In this document: in pieces, positions 57,987 through 64,000 of the stretch
Layout: every line of letters begins with the position of its first letter
Position numbering within the stretch: position 1 is the first letter of the stretch
Assembly (NCBI RefSeq): GCF_022601685.1
Contig: NZ_JAKUML010000012.1
Coordinates: 1 to 64,000 of the forward strand
Reading direction: 5' to 3'
DNA length: 64,000 nucleotides
Source: Acinetobacter sedimenti
Lineage (GTDB): Bacteria > Pseudomonadota > Gammaproteobacteria > Pseudomonadales > Moraxellaceae
Made by a program: the position numbers and the translations under genes
The notes under the pieces: model-generated
The model's input: only the letters and a program-made list of their open reading frames with translations
What the model was told of the DNA's origin: nothing
Databases searched by the model: none

Positions 57987-58493
57987 ATGCGTAAATTATT
58001 CGTTTCTTCTGCGTTGGTGCTTGGTGTATTGGGCTCAAGCACTGCTTTTGCAGAAAAATATGCTGTCGTTGATATTCAAAAAGCAGCGACAGAAACAACT
58101 TATATGAAGTCACAAATGTCTACCTTAGAAAGTTCACTTAAGCCACAACAGCAAAAGCACGAGCGTCTAACTAAAGAACTGACTGCATTAAGAAACAAAG
58201 CGCAAAATGATGCCAAAGTGATGAAGCAAGCGGATTTGCAAAAACTTGAGCAAGATTATGCGACGAAGATGAATGAGTTCAATGCCAATGCAGCAGGTAT
58301 GCAAAAACGTGCACAAGATACATTGGCAAATATCAATAAAACCCTTGCACCAAAGATCGAGCAAGCAACAGAAGCTTTGCGTAAGCAAGGTGGATATACC
58401 ATGATTATTGACCGTAAATCTGTGGTGAGCTTTGATCCATCGATCGACTTGACCTCTCAAGTGACACAACAGGTGAATTCAACTTTGAAATAA
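57987..58493 (+). CDS. skp: Skp/OmpH periplasmic chaperone
   Basis: Skp escorts unfolded outer-membrane proteins to BamA. The 168-residue protein has a signal peptide ending STAFA before EKYAVVDIQKAA, a long coiled-coil pair of helices (about residues 45-130), and a C-terminal YTMIIDRKSVVSFDPSIDLTSQV. It lies 62 bases after bamA, 10 before lpxD. Confidence 0.93.
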   Translation: MRKLFVSSALVLGVLGSSTAFAEKYAVVDIQKAATETTYMKSQMSTLESSLKPQQQKHERLTKELTALRNKAQNDAKVMKQADLQKLEQDYATKMNEFNANAAGMQKRAQDTLANINKTLAPKIEQATEALRKQGGYTMIIDRKSVVSFDPSIDLTSQVTQQVNSTLK

Positions 58494-58503
58494 GGTCTGC
58501 TGA

Positions 58504-59610
58504 GTGAGCTACAGTCTTGAACAACTTGGTCGTCATGTACAGGGAGCTGTGCATGGCGATTCTCAATTTAATGTCCTAAAACTTCGCAGCTTAGAGCAAG
58601 CCACTGCGCAAGATATTGCTTTCGTCAATGGAGAGAAATATCTTGAACAGGCATTGGCATCAAAAGCTGGTGTGCTGATTGTGTCCAAAGATTTGGTGGA
58701 AAAACTACAGACTCAGTTTCAGCTGATCGTGGTGGAGTCACCTTATTTGGCGTTTGCACAGTTGACGCATTTATTTGCGGATACAGTCGAGTTTTCTAAT
58801 ATTGCTAAAACTGCAGTGATTCATCCAACCGCACAGCTTGGTAAAAATGTGAGGATTGGTGATTATGCAGTAATTGGTGAAAATGTACAGATTGGTTCAA
58901 ATAGTTATATTTATCCACATGTACATATTGGCAAAAATGTCAGTATTGGTCATTCGGCTTGGATCGAGTCGCATGTCAGTATTTTTGCTGAAGCGACGAT
59001 TGGCGATCAGGTGCGTATTCATGCCAATACGGTGATCGGCTCTGAAGGTTTTGGTTTTGCACCATATCAGGGACGATGGCATCGTATTGCGCAGCTTGGT
59101 CGTGTGCGAATTGGTCATCAAGTGCGCATTGGTTCGAATAGTAGTATAGATCGTGGTGCTTTGGACGATACGGTCATTGACGACGGTGTAATCATTGATA
59201 ATCTAGTACAAGTTGCACATAACGTGCAGATTGGACAGCACACCGCTATCGCTGCTAAGACCGCTATTGCAGGAAGTACCAAGATCGGTGCACACTGTAT
59301 TATTGGTGGCGCGAGTGCAATTGCAGGGCATTTGACTATTGCAGATCAAGTGCAACTTACAGGGATGTCGATGGTGACTAAATCTATCCATCAAGCAGGG
59401 ACATATTCCTCTGGAACAGGTCTGCTTGAAAGTGCTGCATGGAGAAAGGCAGTTGTTGGATTTAGGCAATTGTCAGAAATGCCAATCAATAAGTTGTTAA
59501 AACAGATTAAAGTTTTAACTGCTCGAATTGACCAGCTCGAATCACATCAAACTGTTGAACAAGCCAATGAACGACCAAATCCAAACGACGACAAAAAAAA
59601 CAAGCTCTGA
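58504..59610 (+). CDS. lpxD: LpxD, UDP-3-O-(3-hydroxyacyl)glucosamine N-acyltransferase
   Basis: LpxD adds the N-linked hydroxyacyl chain in lipid A synthesis. It has an N-terminal uridine-binding domain (about residues 1-105) and then many hexapeptide repeats (for example IGDYAV, IGENVQ, IGSNSY) forming a left-handed beta-helix, with the catalytic His expected in VAHNVQIGQHTAIA. The start is GTG at 58504. The 368-residue C-terminal part overlaps the fabZ start by 44 bases. Confidence 0.94.
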   Translation: MSYSLEQLGRHVQGAVHGDSQFNVLKLRSLEQATAQDIAFVNGEKYLEQALASKAGVLIVSKDLVEKLQTQFQLIVVESPYLAFAQLTHLFADTVEFSNIAKTAVIHPTAQLGKNVRIGDYAVIGENVQIGSNSYIYPHVHIGKNVSIGHSAWIESHVSIFAEATIGDQVRIHANTVIGSEGFGFAPYQGRWHRIAQLGRVRIGHQVRIGSNSSIDRGALDDTVIDDGVIIDNLVQVAHNVQIGQHTAIAAKTAIAGSTKIGAHCIIGGASAIAGHLTIADQVQLTGMSMVTKSIHQAGTYSSGTGLLESAAWRKAVVGFRQLSEMPINKLLKQIKVLTARIDQLESHQTVEQANERPNPNDDKKNKL

Positions 59611-60088
59611 ATTAGCGACTACACTTGTTTTGCCTGCAGTGCCAATGCACTCACAGTCAATTCAAGACTACTTGCCTCATCAATATCCATTTTTATTGGT
59701 TGATCGTGTGACAGCGATTTCTGAAGATGCAAGCTTTATTCAAGGTTATAAAAATCTGACCATGAATGAAGAGTTTTTTCAGGGGCATTTTCCAAGCTAT
59801 CCGATCATGCCTGGTGTGATGATGATGGAGGCTTTGGCGCAGATTTCTGGGATTTTGGGGATGATTATTATCCAAAAACGCCCAAAAGATGGAGAAAACT
59901 TTCTTTTTGCAGGGATGGAGAATGTTCGCTTCAAAAGACCAGTCGTACCGGGCGACCAATTAGTGTTACAATCGCAGTTTGTATTTCAAAGACGTGGTGT
60001 CTTTAAATTCCATGTAACCGCTCGTGTTGATGAGAAGATCGTTGCACAGGCAGAAATTTTATTATCTCAACAAAAATTAGATATATGA
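59567..60088 (+). CDS. fabZ: FabZ, 3-hydroxyacyl-ACP dehydratase
   Basis: FabZ dehydrates 3-hydroxyacyl-ACP in fatty-acid synthesis. It has the hotdog fold with YLPHQYPFLLVDRV, catalytic His in QGHFPSYPIMPGV and the helix Glu in MMEALAQISG. From the ATG at 59567 it is 173 residues, with about 25 extra N-terminal residues (Thr/Ser-rich) compared with E. coli. An ATG at 59645 would give a shorter form without the lpxD overlap. Its stop overlaps the lpxA start (ATGATGG). Confidence 0.93.
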   Translation: MNDQIQTTTKKTSSELATTLVLPAVPMHSQSIQDYLPHQYPFLLVDRVTAISEDASFIQGYKNLTMNEEFFQGHFPSYPIMPGVMMMEALAQISGILGMIIIQKRPKDGENFLFAGMENVRFKRPVVPGDQLVLQSQFVFQRRGVFKFHVTARVDEKIVAQAEILLSQQKLDI

Positions 60089-60876
60089 TGGCAAACGCTG
60101 AATTGATTCACCCAACAGCTATTATTCATGCAAGTGCAAAATTGGCAGATGATGTCAAAGTCGGGGCATACTCATTCATTGGACCGAATGTCAGTATTGA
60201 CAGCGGCACTGAAATTTTTACCCACGTGGTTGTCGCTGAAAATACGCGTATTGGTAAAAATAACCAAATATTTCAGTTCGCAAGTGTGGGTGAACGCTGT
60301 CAGGATTTAAAGTATAAAGGCGAAGAAACGTGGTTGGAAATAGGTGATCACAATGTCATTCGTGAGCATTGCACCTTACATCGTGGCACAGCACAGGATC
60401 AATCTCTGACTAAAATTGGTAGCCACAATTTATTGATGGTCAATACCCATGTTGCGCACGACTGCATGATTGGCAGTCATAATATTATCGCCAATAATGT
60501 CGGTATCGCAGGGCATGTGCATGTCGGTGATCATGTGTTACTGGGTGGTAACTCAGGGATTCATCAGTTCTGCCGAATCGACTCTTATAGCCTCGTTGGT
60601 GGTGCATCATTGATTATTAAAGATGTGCCTGCTTATGTGATGGTATCGGGAAATCCTGCGAGTGCACACGGCATGAACTATGAAGGCATGCGTCGTAAAG
60701 GTTGGAGCAAGGAAACCATTAATGGTTTGAAGCAATGTTTTAAATTGCTCTATCGTTCAAATCTTACGGTGAAAGAAGCGATTGAAACCATTGAAAATGA
60801 GATTATACCGACCGTACCTGAAGCACAATTACTTGTAGATTCGTTGCAAGCATCGAAGCGTGGCATTGTGCGATAA
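60085..60876 (+). CDS. lpxA: LpxA, UDP-N-acetylglucosamine O-acyltransferase
   Basis: LpxA is the first enzyme of lipid A synthesis, transferring 3-hydroxyacyl from ACP to UDP-GlcNAc. It has hexapeptide repeats throughout (IHPTAIIH, VGAYSFIGPNVSI), the catalytic His region VNTHVAHDCMIGSHN, and the C-terminal helical part. Its 263 residues are typical. Two ATGs in tandem overlap the fabZ stop. No lpxB follows; a weak terminator and the convergent mnmC come next. Confidence 0.95.
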   Translation: MMANAELIHPTAIIHASAKLADDVKVGAYSFIGPNVSIDSGTEIFTHVVVAENTRIGKNNQIFQFASVGERCQDLKYKGEETWLEIGDHNVIREHCTLHRGTAQDQSLTKIGSHNLLMVNTHVAHDCMIGSHNIIANNVGIAGHVHVGDHVLLGGNSGIHQFCRIDSYSLVGGASLIIKDVPAYVMVSGNPASAHGMNYEGMRRKGWSKETINGLKQCFKLLYRSNLTVKEAIETIENEIIPTVPEAQLLVDSLQASKRGIVR

Positions 60877-60900
60877 GTGTCGAAATGATTTTTTAGAAAG

Positions 60901-60930
60901 CAGTTCTACAAGGACTGTTTATTTGTTTTT
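60901..60930 (+). terminator. Possible terminator after lpxA
   Basis: A 6-bp stem (CAGTTC with GGACTG, one G-T pair) and 5-base loop are followed by a T-rich tract (TTTATTTGTTTTT), 24 bases after lpxA. The stem is weak. Confidence 0.45.
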
Positions 60931-60940
60931 AACTTTTGTC

Positions 60941-62854
60941 TTAGGGTTTTATTTTAAACCGATTTGGTCTTAGTAAATACGCCAAATTACTTGGCACAGG
61001 TAAAGTTTCATTAAATATCTGACTGACAATAATCTCCGCACAGAGTGGTGCAAATAAAAATCCTTTTGAACCGAGTCCTGCGAATAGATAGATGTTTGGT
61101 GAAACACGATCATATCGTCCAACCAAAGGTAAATAATCTGCAGTTTGTGCACGTAAAGCAGCACGTCCTTGCCAATCTTGCGGTTTGTCGCTGATGCGCT
61201 GTGCAAGCTTAGGCTGATATTCTTGTAAAAGCTCGAAATTATGCTGATGATCTTCGATGCGTAAATCAGTTTGATCATCATTGGGTAAAAATGATGCACC
61301 AAAAATAAGTTGCTGTGTTTGATTGTCCTGCATTGGACTGGCATAGCCACCAAAACTATATGCAGTATTTTTCTCAGCATTTTTCAAAGGTGTATTTAAA
61401 TCTGTTCCCTTTATATTTGTCCAAGTCACTTGCCCACGAATCGGTTTAAGTTTTGGCGTGTTCGGAAGTAGTCGATTCAAATCCATCGCATTACAGACGA
61501 TCACATCGCTAAATTCTTCTGCTTTATTATCGTCTTGATCATACAAGTGAACTTTTTGATCATCACAAACTTCAAGTTGCGTAACTTTTTTCTGAATTAA
61601 AGAAATTAGCGGATGTGCTAAAACTTGCGTAGCAAATTGCTGTGGTGAAATTACACCAGCTTGCTTGAGTAAAACTGTACTTTGCCCAGTATCGTGATGC
61701 CCTGATTCTGATTGGATAATTTCGAGAATATCATTGGGATAATCTTGAAGCGAAAGCACTTCATTGATCTTTTTAATATTGTTTTTAGTGTCGTGAATTT
61801 GTTCAACCTGCATGGCTTGAAAAGCATCAAACTGCTGATAAAAGCGCAAAGCATATTGCCATGAGGTCGTCATCAGATGTGTGGCAACTTTATCCATCGA
61901 GCAGAGTTTAGGATTGAGCATCGCCAAAGGATTGCCTGAACCGCCTGCTAAGGGCTGATATTGCTCAAATAACGTGACTGTAATACCACGCTGAGCCAAT
62001 GTCCAAGCCGTTGTTAATCCTGCGATCCCTGCACCGATGATTGCAAATTTTCTTCGGGTATTATGATTATTATATTTTGAATCATTTGAGGTTTGAATTA
62101 GATCTTCTGTATTCTTCCAAATCGCTTTTAGCATTTCCCGTTTATGCCCAAAACCTTTCGGGCGATTGATCTCAACACCATAAGATTTCAAGGCACGTTT
62201 TAAAACGCCTGCGACGCTAAATGAAGCAAAGGTGGTGTCCTGTGCTGATAGACGCATGATGTGCTGAAAAATTTGCTCTTGCCATAGTTCAGGATTACAG
62301 GAGGGTGCAAAGCCGTCTAAAAACCATGCGTTGACAGTCTGATTACTTTGAATCAGTGGAAAACATTCACTGGCATCGCCAAACCACACATCCAATGAAA
62401 TCCGCTCATCATCGAAACGTAAGCGATGACAGCCTGCTAAAGCAAAGGGGTAGGACTCGATCAGCCGTTTAGAGATTGGTGCAAGTTCATCCCATGTCGC
62501 TAAAGCACGTGCTAAATCTGCTTTTGATAAGGGGTATTTTTCAACAGAAATAAAGTGCAGTCGGCTGTTATTATTCGGTCGGACGTTTTGCCAAAGTTGC
62601 CATAAGGCTAGAAAATTTAATCCTGTACCAAAGCCAGTTTCCCCGACAATGAATTGCTCACCATCTGTAAGCTGAGCGAGGCGTTCGCTAAGATCATTGC
62701 CATTTAAAAAGACATGGCGTGTTTCAAGTAATCCATTGGCTTTGGAAAAATACACATCACCAAATTGTTTGGATACAGGAATATCCACACCATCCACCTG
62801 TTGCCATTCAAGCTCAGCACAGGTGATCGGTGAAATATTTTGTGAATGATTCAT
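60941..62854 (-). CDS. mnmC: MnmC, bifunctional tRNA 5-methylaminomethyl-2-thiouridine enzyme
   Basis: MnmC finishes the mnm5s2U modification at tRNA wobble position 34. The N-terminal half (about residues 1-245) is the MnmD methyltransferase with GETGFGTGLNFLALW and NAWFLDGFAPSCNPELW. The C-terminal half is the FAD-dependent MnmC1 domain with FAIIGAGIAGLTTAWTL (FAD site near residue 272) and GLGSKGFLFAPL. Both catalytic halves look intact. Length 637 is normal for the fused form. It is leftward, 24 bases after the coiled-coil membrane protein gene. Confidence 0.95.
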   Translation of the reverse strand: MNHSQNISPITCAELEWQQVDGVDIPVSKQFGDVYFSKANGLLETRHVFLNGNDLSERLAQLTDGEQFIVGETGFGTGLNFLALWQLWQNVRPNNNSRLHFISVEKYPLSKADLARALATWDELAPISKRLIESYPFALAGCHRLRFDDERISLDVWFGDASECFPLIQSNQTVNAWFLDGFAPSCNPELWQEQIFQHIMRLSAQDTTFASFSVAGVLKRALKSYGVEINRPKGFGHKREMLKAIWKNTEDLIQTSNDSKYNNHNTRRKFAIIGAGIAGLTTAWTLAQRGITVTLFEQYQPLAGGSGNPLAMLNPKLCSMDKVATHLMTTSWQYALRFYQQFDAFQAMQVEQIHDTKNNIKKINEVLSLQDYPNDILEIIQSESGHHDTGQSTVLLKQAGVISPQQFATQVLAHPLISLIQKKVTQLEVCDDQKVHLYDQDDNKAEEFSDVIVCNAMDLNRLLPNTPKLKPIRGQVTWTNIKGTDLNTPLKNAEKNTAYSFGGYASPMQDNQTQQLIFGASFLPNDDQTDLRIEDHQHNFELLQEYQPKLAQRISDKPQDWQGRAALRAQTADYLPLVGRYDRVSPNIYLFAGLGSKGFLFAPLCAEIIVSQIFNETLPVPSNLAYLLRPNRFKIKP

Positions 62855-62878
62855 TTCAAAATTAACATGAAAGCTTGC

Positions 62879-63421
62879 TTAAAAGCGACGACGGCGTGTG
62901 CTCATAAAATTATATAGAATCACACCGATGATCACACCAAGCCCTAAGGTCACAGCGCCATAAAGAAACATCTGCGCACTACGCTCACTCTGTAGCACTT
63001 GGACTTGTACGGTGAGATTGTCATTTTTTAATTGTAATTCTTGATTTTGTGCTAGAGCAGTTTGATTGGCAGTTTCGAGTTGAGTCAGTCGCTTTTGCAT
63101 GTCTACGCTACGCTTTGCAACGGCTTGCTCAATGGCTTTGTTGAGATTGGCACGTGCAGTCGCGTCAGATGGTTTTGCGGTATTGGTTGCCGTTGCACCT
63201 TGCGCAGTCGCTTGGCGCAGTGGCGCAGGTGTGCTTGGCGATGCAGGCTGAGTTGTTGTGTTTTGTGCTGTATTTCGACTACTTTGCGCAGTACCTTGCG
63301 CATTATTTTGCACGGTATTTTGTTGTATAGCCGCCTGATTTGTGGCGAAACTAGATGTGCTTAATCCAAAGCTGAGAATAGCCAAAGCAATGACGAAAAC
63401 TTGAGAAATTTGCTGAGTCAT
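62879..63421 (-). CDS. Coiled-coil protein with N-terminal signal and C-terminal membrane anchor
   Basis: I do not recognise the family. The 180-residue protein has an N-terminal hydrophobic signal (ending STSSFA), a Gln/Asn/Thr/Ala-rich low-complexity part (28-85), a predicted coiled coil (about 90-150, ending VQVQVLQSERS), a transmembrane helix (151-172) and a short basic tail STRRRRF. This topology puts most of the protein in the periplasm with the C-terminus inside. It lies 4 bases from the YciI gene and 24 from mnmC, in one leftward set. Confidence 0.72.
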   Translation of the reverse strand: MTQQISQVFVIALAILSFGLSTSSFATNQAAIQQNTVQNNAQGTAQSSRNTAQNTTTQPASPSTPAPLRQATAQGATATNTAKPSDATARANLNKAIEQAVAKRSVDMQKRLTQLETANQTALAQNQELQLKNDNLTVQVQVLQSERSAQMFLYGAVTLGLGVIIGVILYNFMSTRRRRF

Positions 63422-63425
63422 TGAA

Positions 63426-63743
63426 TTATTTATCCTGTTCCGCAGATTGAGGAAGTGCTTTGATAAATGGCTTCACATCAACGCTTTTGTAGACACCCGC
63501 TTTTAGATAGGGTTCATCTGCAAGCCACGTATCAAGCGCCTCACGACTATCAAAATCAACGATAATGGTACTGCCTAAAAAACCTTTACTGGTATCGTCT
63601 GCATCAATCGGCATTGGTCCAGCGACGATCAATTTTCCTGCTGCATCGAGCGCTTGCAATCGTGCGAGATGCTCAGGTCGTGCCGACATGCGTTTGTCTA
63701 ATACATTGTCATGGTCAAGGCTTTGAATCACAAATAATGGCAT
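63426..63743 (-). CDS. yciI: YciI-like protein
   Basis: This 105-residue YCII-family protein shows the ferredoxin-like fold pattern with HLARLQALDAAGKLIVAGPM and DEPYLKAGVYKSVDVKPF, including the His-Asp type putative active site of the family. In many proteobacteria it lies next to yciB, as here (9-base gap). The biochemical role is not known. Confidence 0.88.
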   Translation of the reverse strand: MPLFVIQSLDHDNVLDKRMSARPEHLARLQALDAAGKLIVAGPMPIDADDTSKGFLGSTIIVDFDSREALDTWLADEPYLKAGVYKSVDVKPFIKALPQSAEQDK

Positions 63744-63752
63744 AACAGGCTC

Positions 63753-64000
63753 TCAAGCTTCAGGATTTTTGAAGTGTTTACGCAAAATAATGAATTGAAT
63801 AATGATAAAGGAAAACATCACGATCATGTCGCCAAAAGCAGTGAATTCTCCCCAATATTTACCATCCATAAATAAGAATGCAAAGAAGGTGTGTAATCCC
63901 GCCATCAGAGCAAACAGTCCTGCCCACGCCCAGTTGAGTTTTTTCCAACCTGAGCTACTTAGCTCTAAGAATGGTCCAAACATCCGTTGAATAAGTGGTT
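63753..64000 (-). CDS. yciB: YciB/IspZ-type septation protein, C-terminal part (runs off window)
   Basis: The visible part, from PLIQRMFGPFLELS to the stop, matches the C-terminal end of YciB (inner-membrane protein linked to cell length and envelope integrity). It has WKKLNWAWAGLFALMAGLHTFFA, WGEFTAFGDMIVMFSFIIIQ and the final ILRKHFKNPEA. Codons continue in frame to the window edge, so the real start lies outside and the internal ATG at 63983 is not it. It is the first of the leftward yciB-yciI-coiled-coil-mnmC genes. Confidence 0.85.
   Translation of the reverse strand, partial: PLIQRMFGPFLELSSSGWKKLNWAWAGLFALMAGLHTFFAFLFMDGKYWGEFTAFGDMIVMFSFIIIQFIILRKHFKNPEA

Noticed and set aside
1..64000. 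CRISPR array, insertion sequence, prophage or toxin-antitoxin pair
   Set aside because: No regularly spaced repeats, transposase, integrase, phage structural gene or small toxin-antitoxin gene pair was seen.

Overview
This looks like chromosomal DNA from Acinetobacter or a very close Moraxellaceae relative. The evidence is moderate-to-low GC, Acinetobacter-type versions of pgpB-adeIJK, uppS, fabZ and yciB, and the local linkage ybgC-tolQRA, pyrH-frr-uppS-cdsA-dxr-rseP-bamA-skp-lpxD-fabZ-lpxA. Almost all of the window is coding and chromosomally ordinary. I found no insertion sequence, prophage, plasmid gene or CRISPR array.

Layout. 1-2.5 kb: leftward ybgC-tolQ-tolR-tolA, cut by the window edge. 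2.7-5.8 kb: rightward biotin genes bioA-bioF-bioD, without bioC. 5.9-8.4 kb: photolyase, thioredoxin 2 and an acyl-CoA thioesterase. 8.5-12.8 kb: a leftward lipid-type cluster of a Baeyer-Villiger-like monooxygenase, an SDR, a PF10118 metal-dependent hydrolase and a DUF4442 protein. 12.9-14.5 kb: yajQ, a single-domain rhodanese and a 1-Cys peroxiredoxin. 15-21.6 kb: secA, two small envelope proteins (one MliC-like), argJ and nadA. 21.7-22.2 kb: four tRNAs (Pro-Arg-His-Pro) behind a strong sigma70-like promoter. 22.3-24.6 kb: a leftward YfiR-YfiN-YfiB-type cyclic-di-GMP operon whose yfiB is broken by two frameshifts. 24.7-27 kb: ompR-envZ. 27.5-33 kb: tex, then leftward miaB-phoH-ybeY. 33.4-36.2 kb: a lipoprotein-type lytic transglycosylase and an RNase T2-fold protein that has lost its catalytic residues. 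36.4 kb: mdh. 37.6-44.4 kb: a PAP2 phosphatase and the adeIJK efflux pump behind a promoter filled by a perfect 24-bp palindrome. 44.4-47.8 kb: a periplasmic protein of unknown function and ntrBC. 48.3-49.6 kb: rimO. 49.7-60.9 kb: the pyrH-to-lpxA translation/isoprenoid/envelope cluster. 60.9-64 kb: leftward mnmC, a coiled-coil membrane protein, a YciI protein and the 3' part of yciB.

How the genes fit together. Many serve the cell envelope: Tol system, SecA, RseP, BamA, Skp, lipid A genes, undecaprenyl-PP synthase, CdsA, Slt, an MliC-like lysozyme inhibitor and AdeIJK. Signalling is represented by OmpR-EnvZ, NtrBC and the Yfi module.

The observations I rate highest are the broken yfiB, the degenerate RNase T2 protein, the palindrome in the pgpB-adeIJK promoter, the bio locus without bioC, and a perfect 13-bp hairpin between pyrH and frr. 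I did not find a clearly new multi-gene system.
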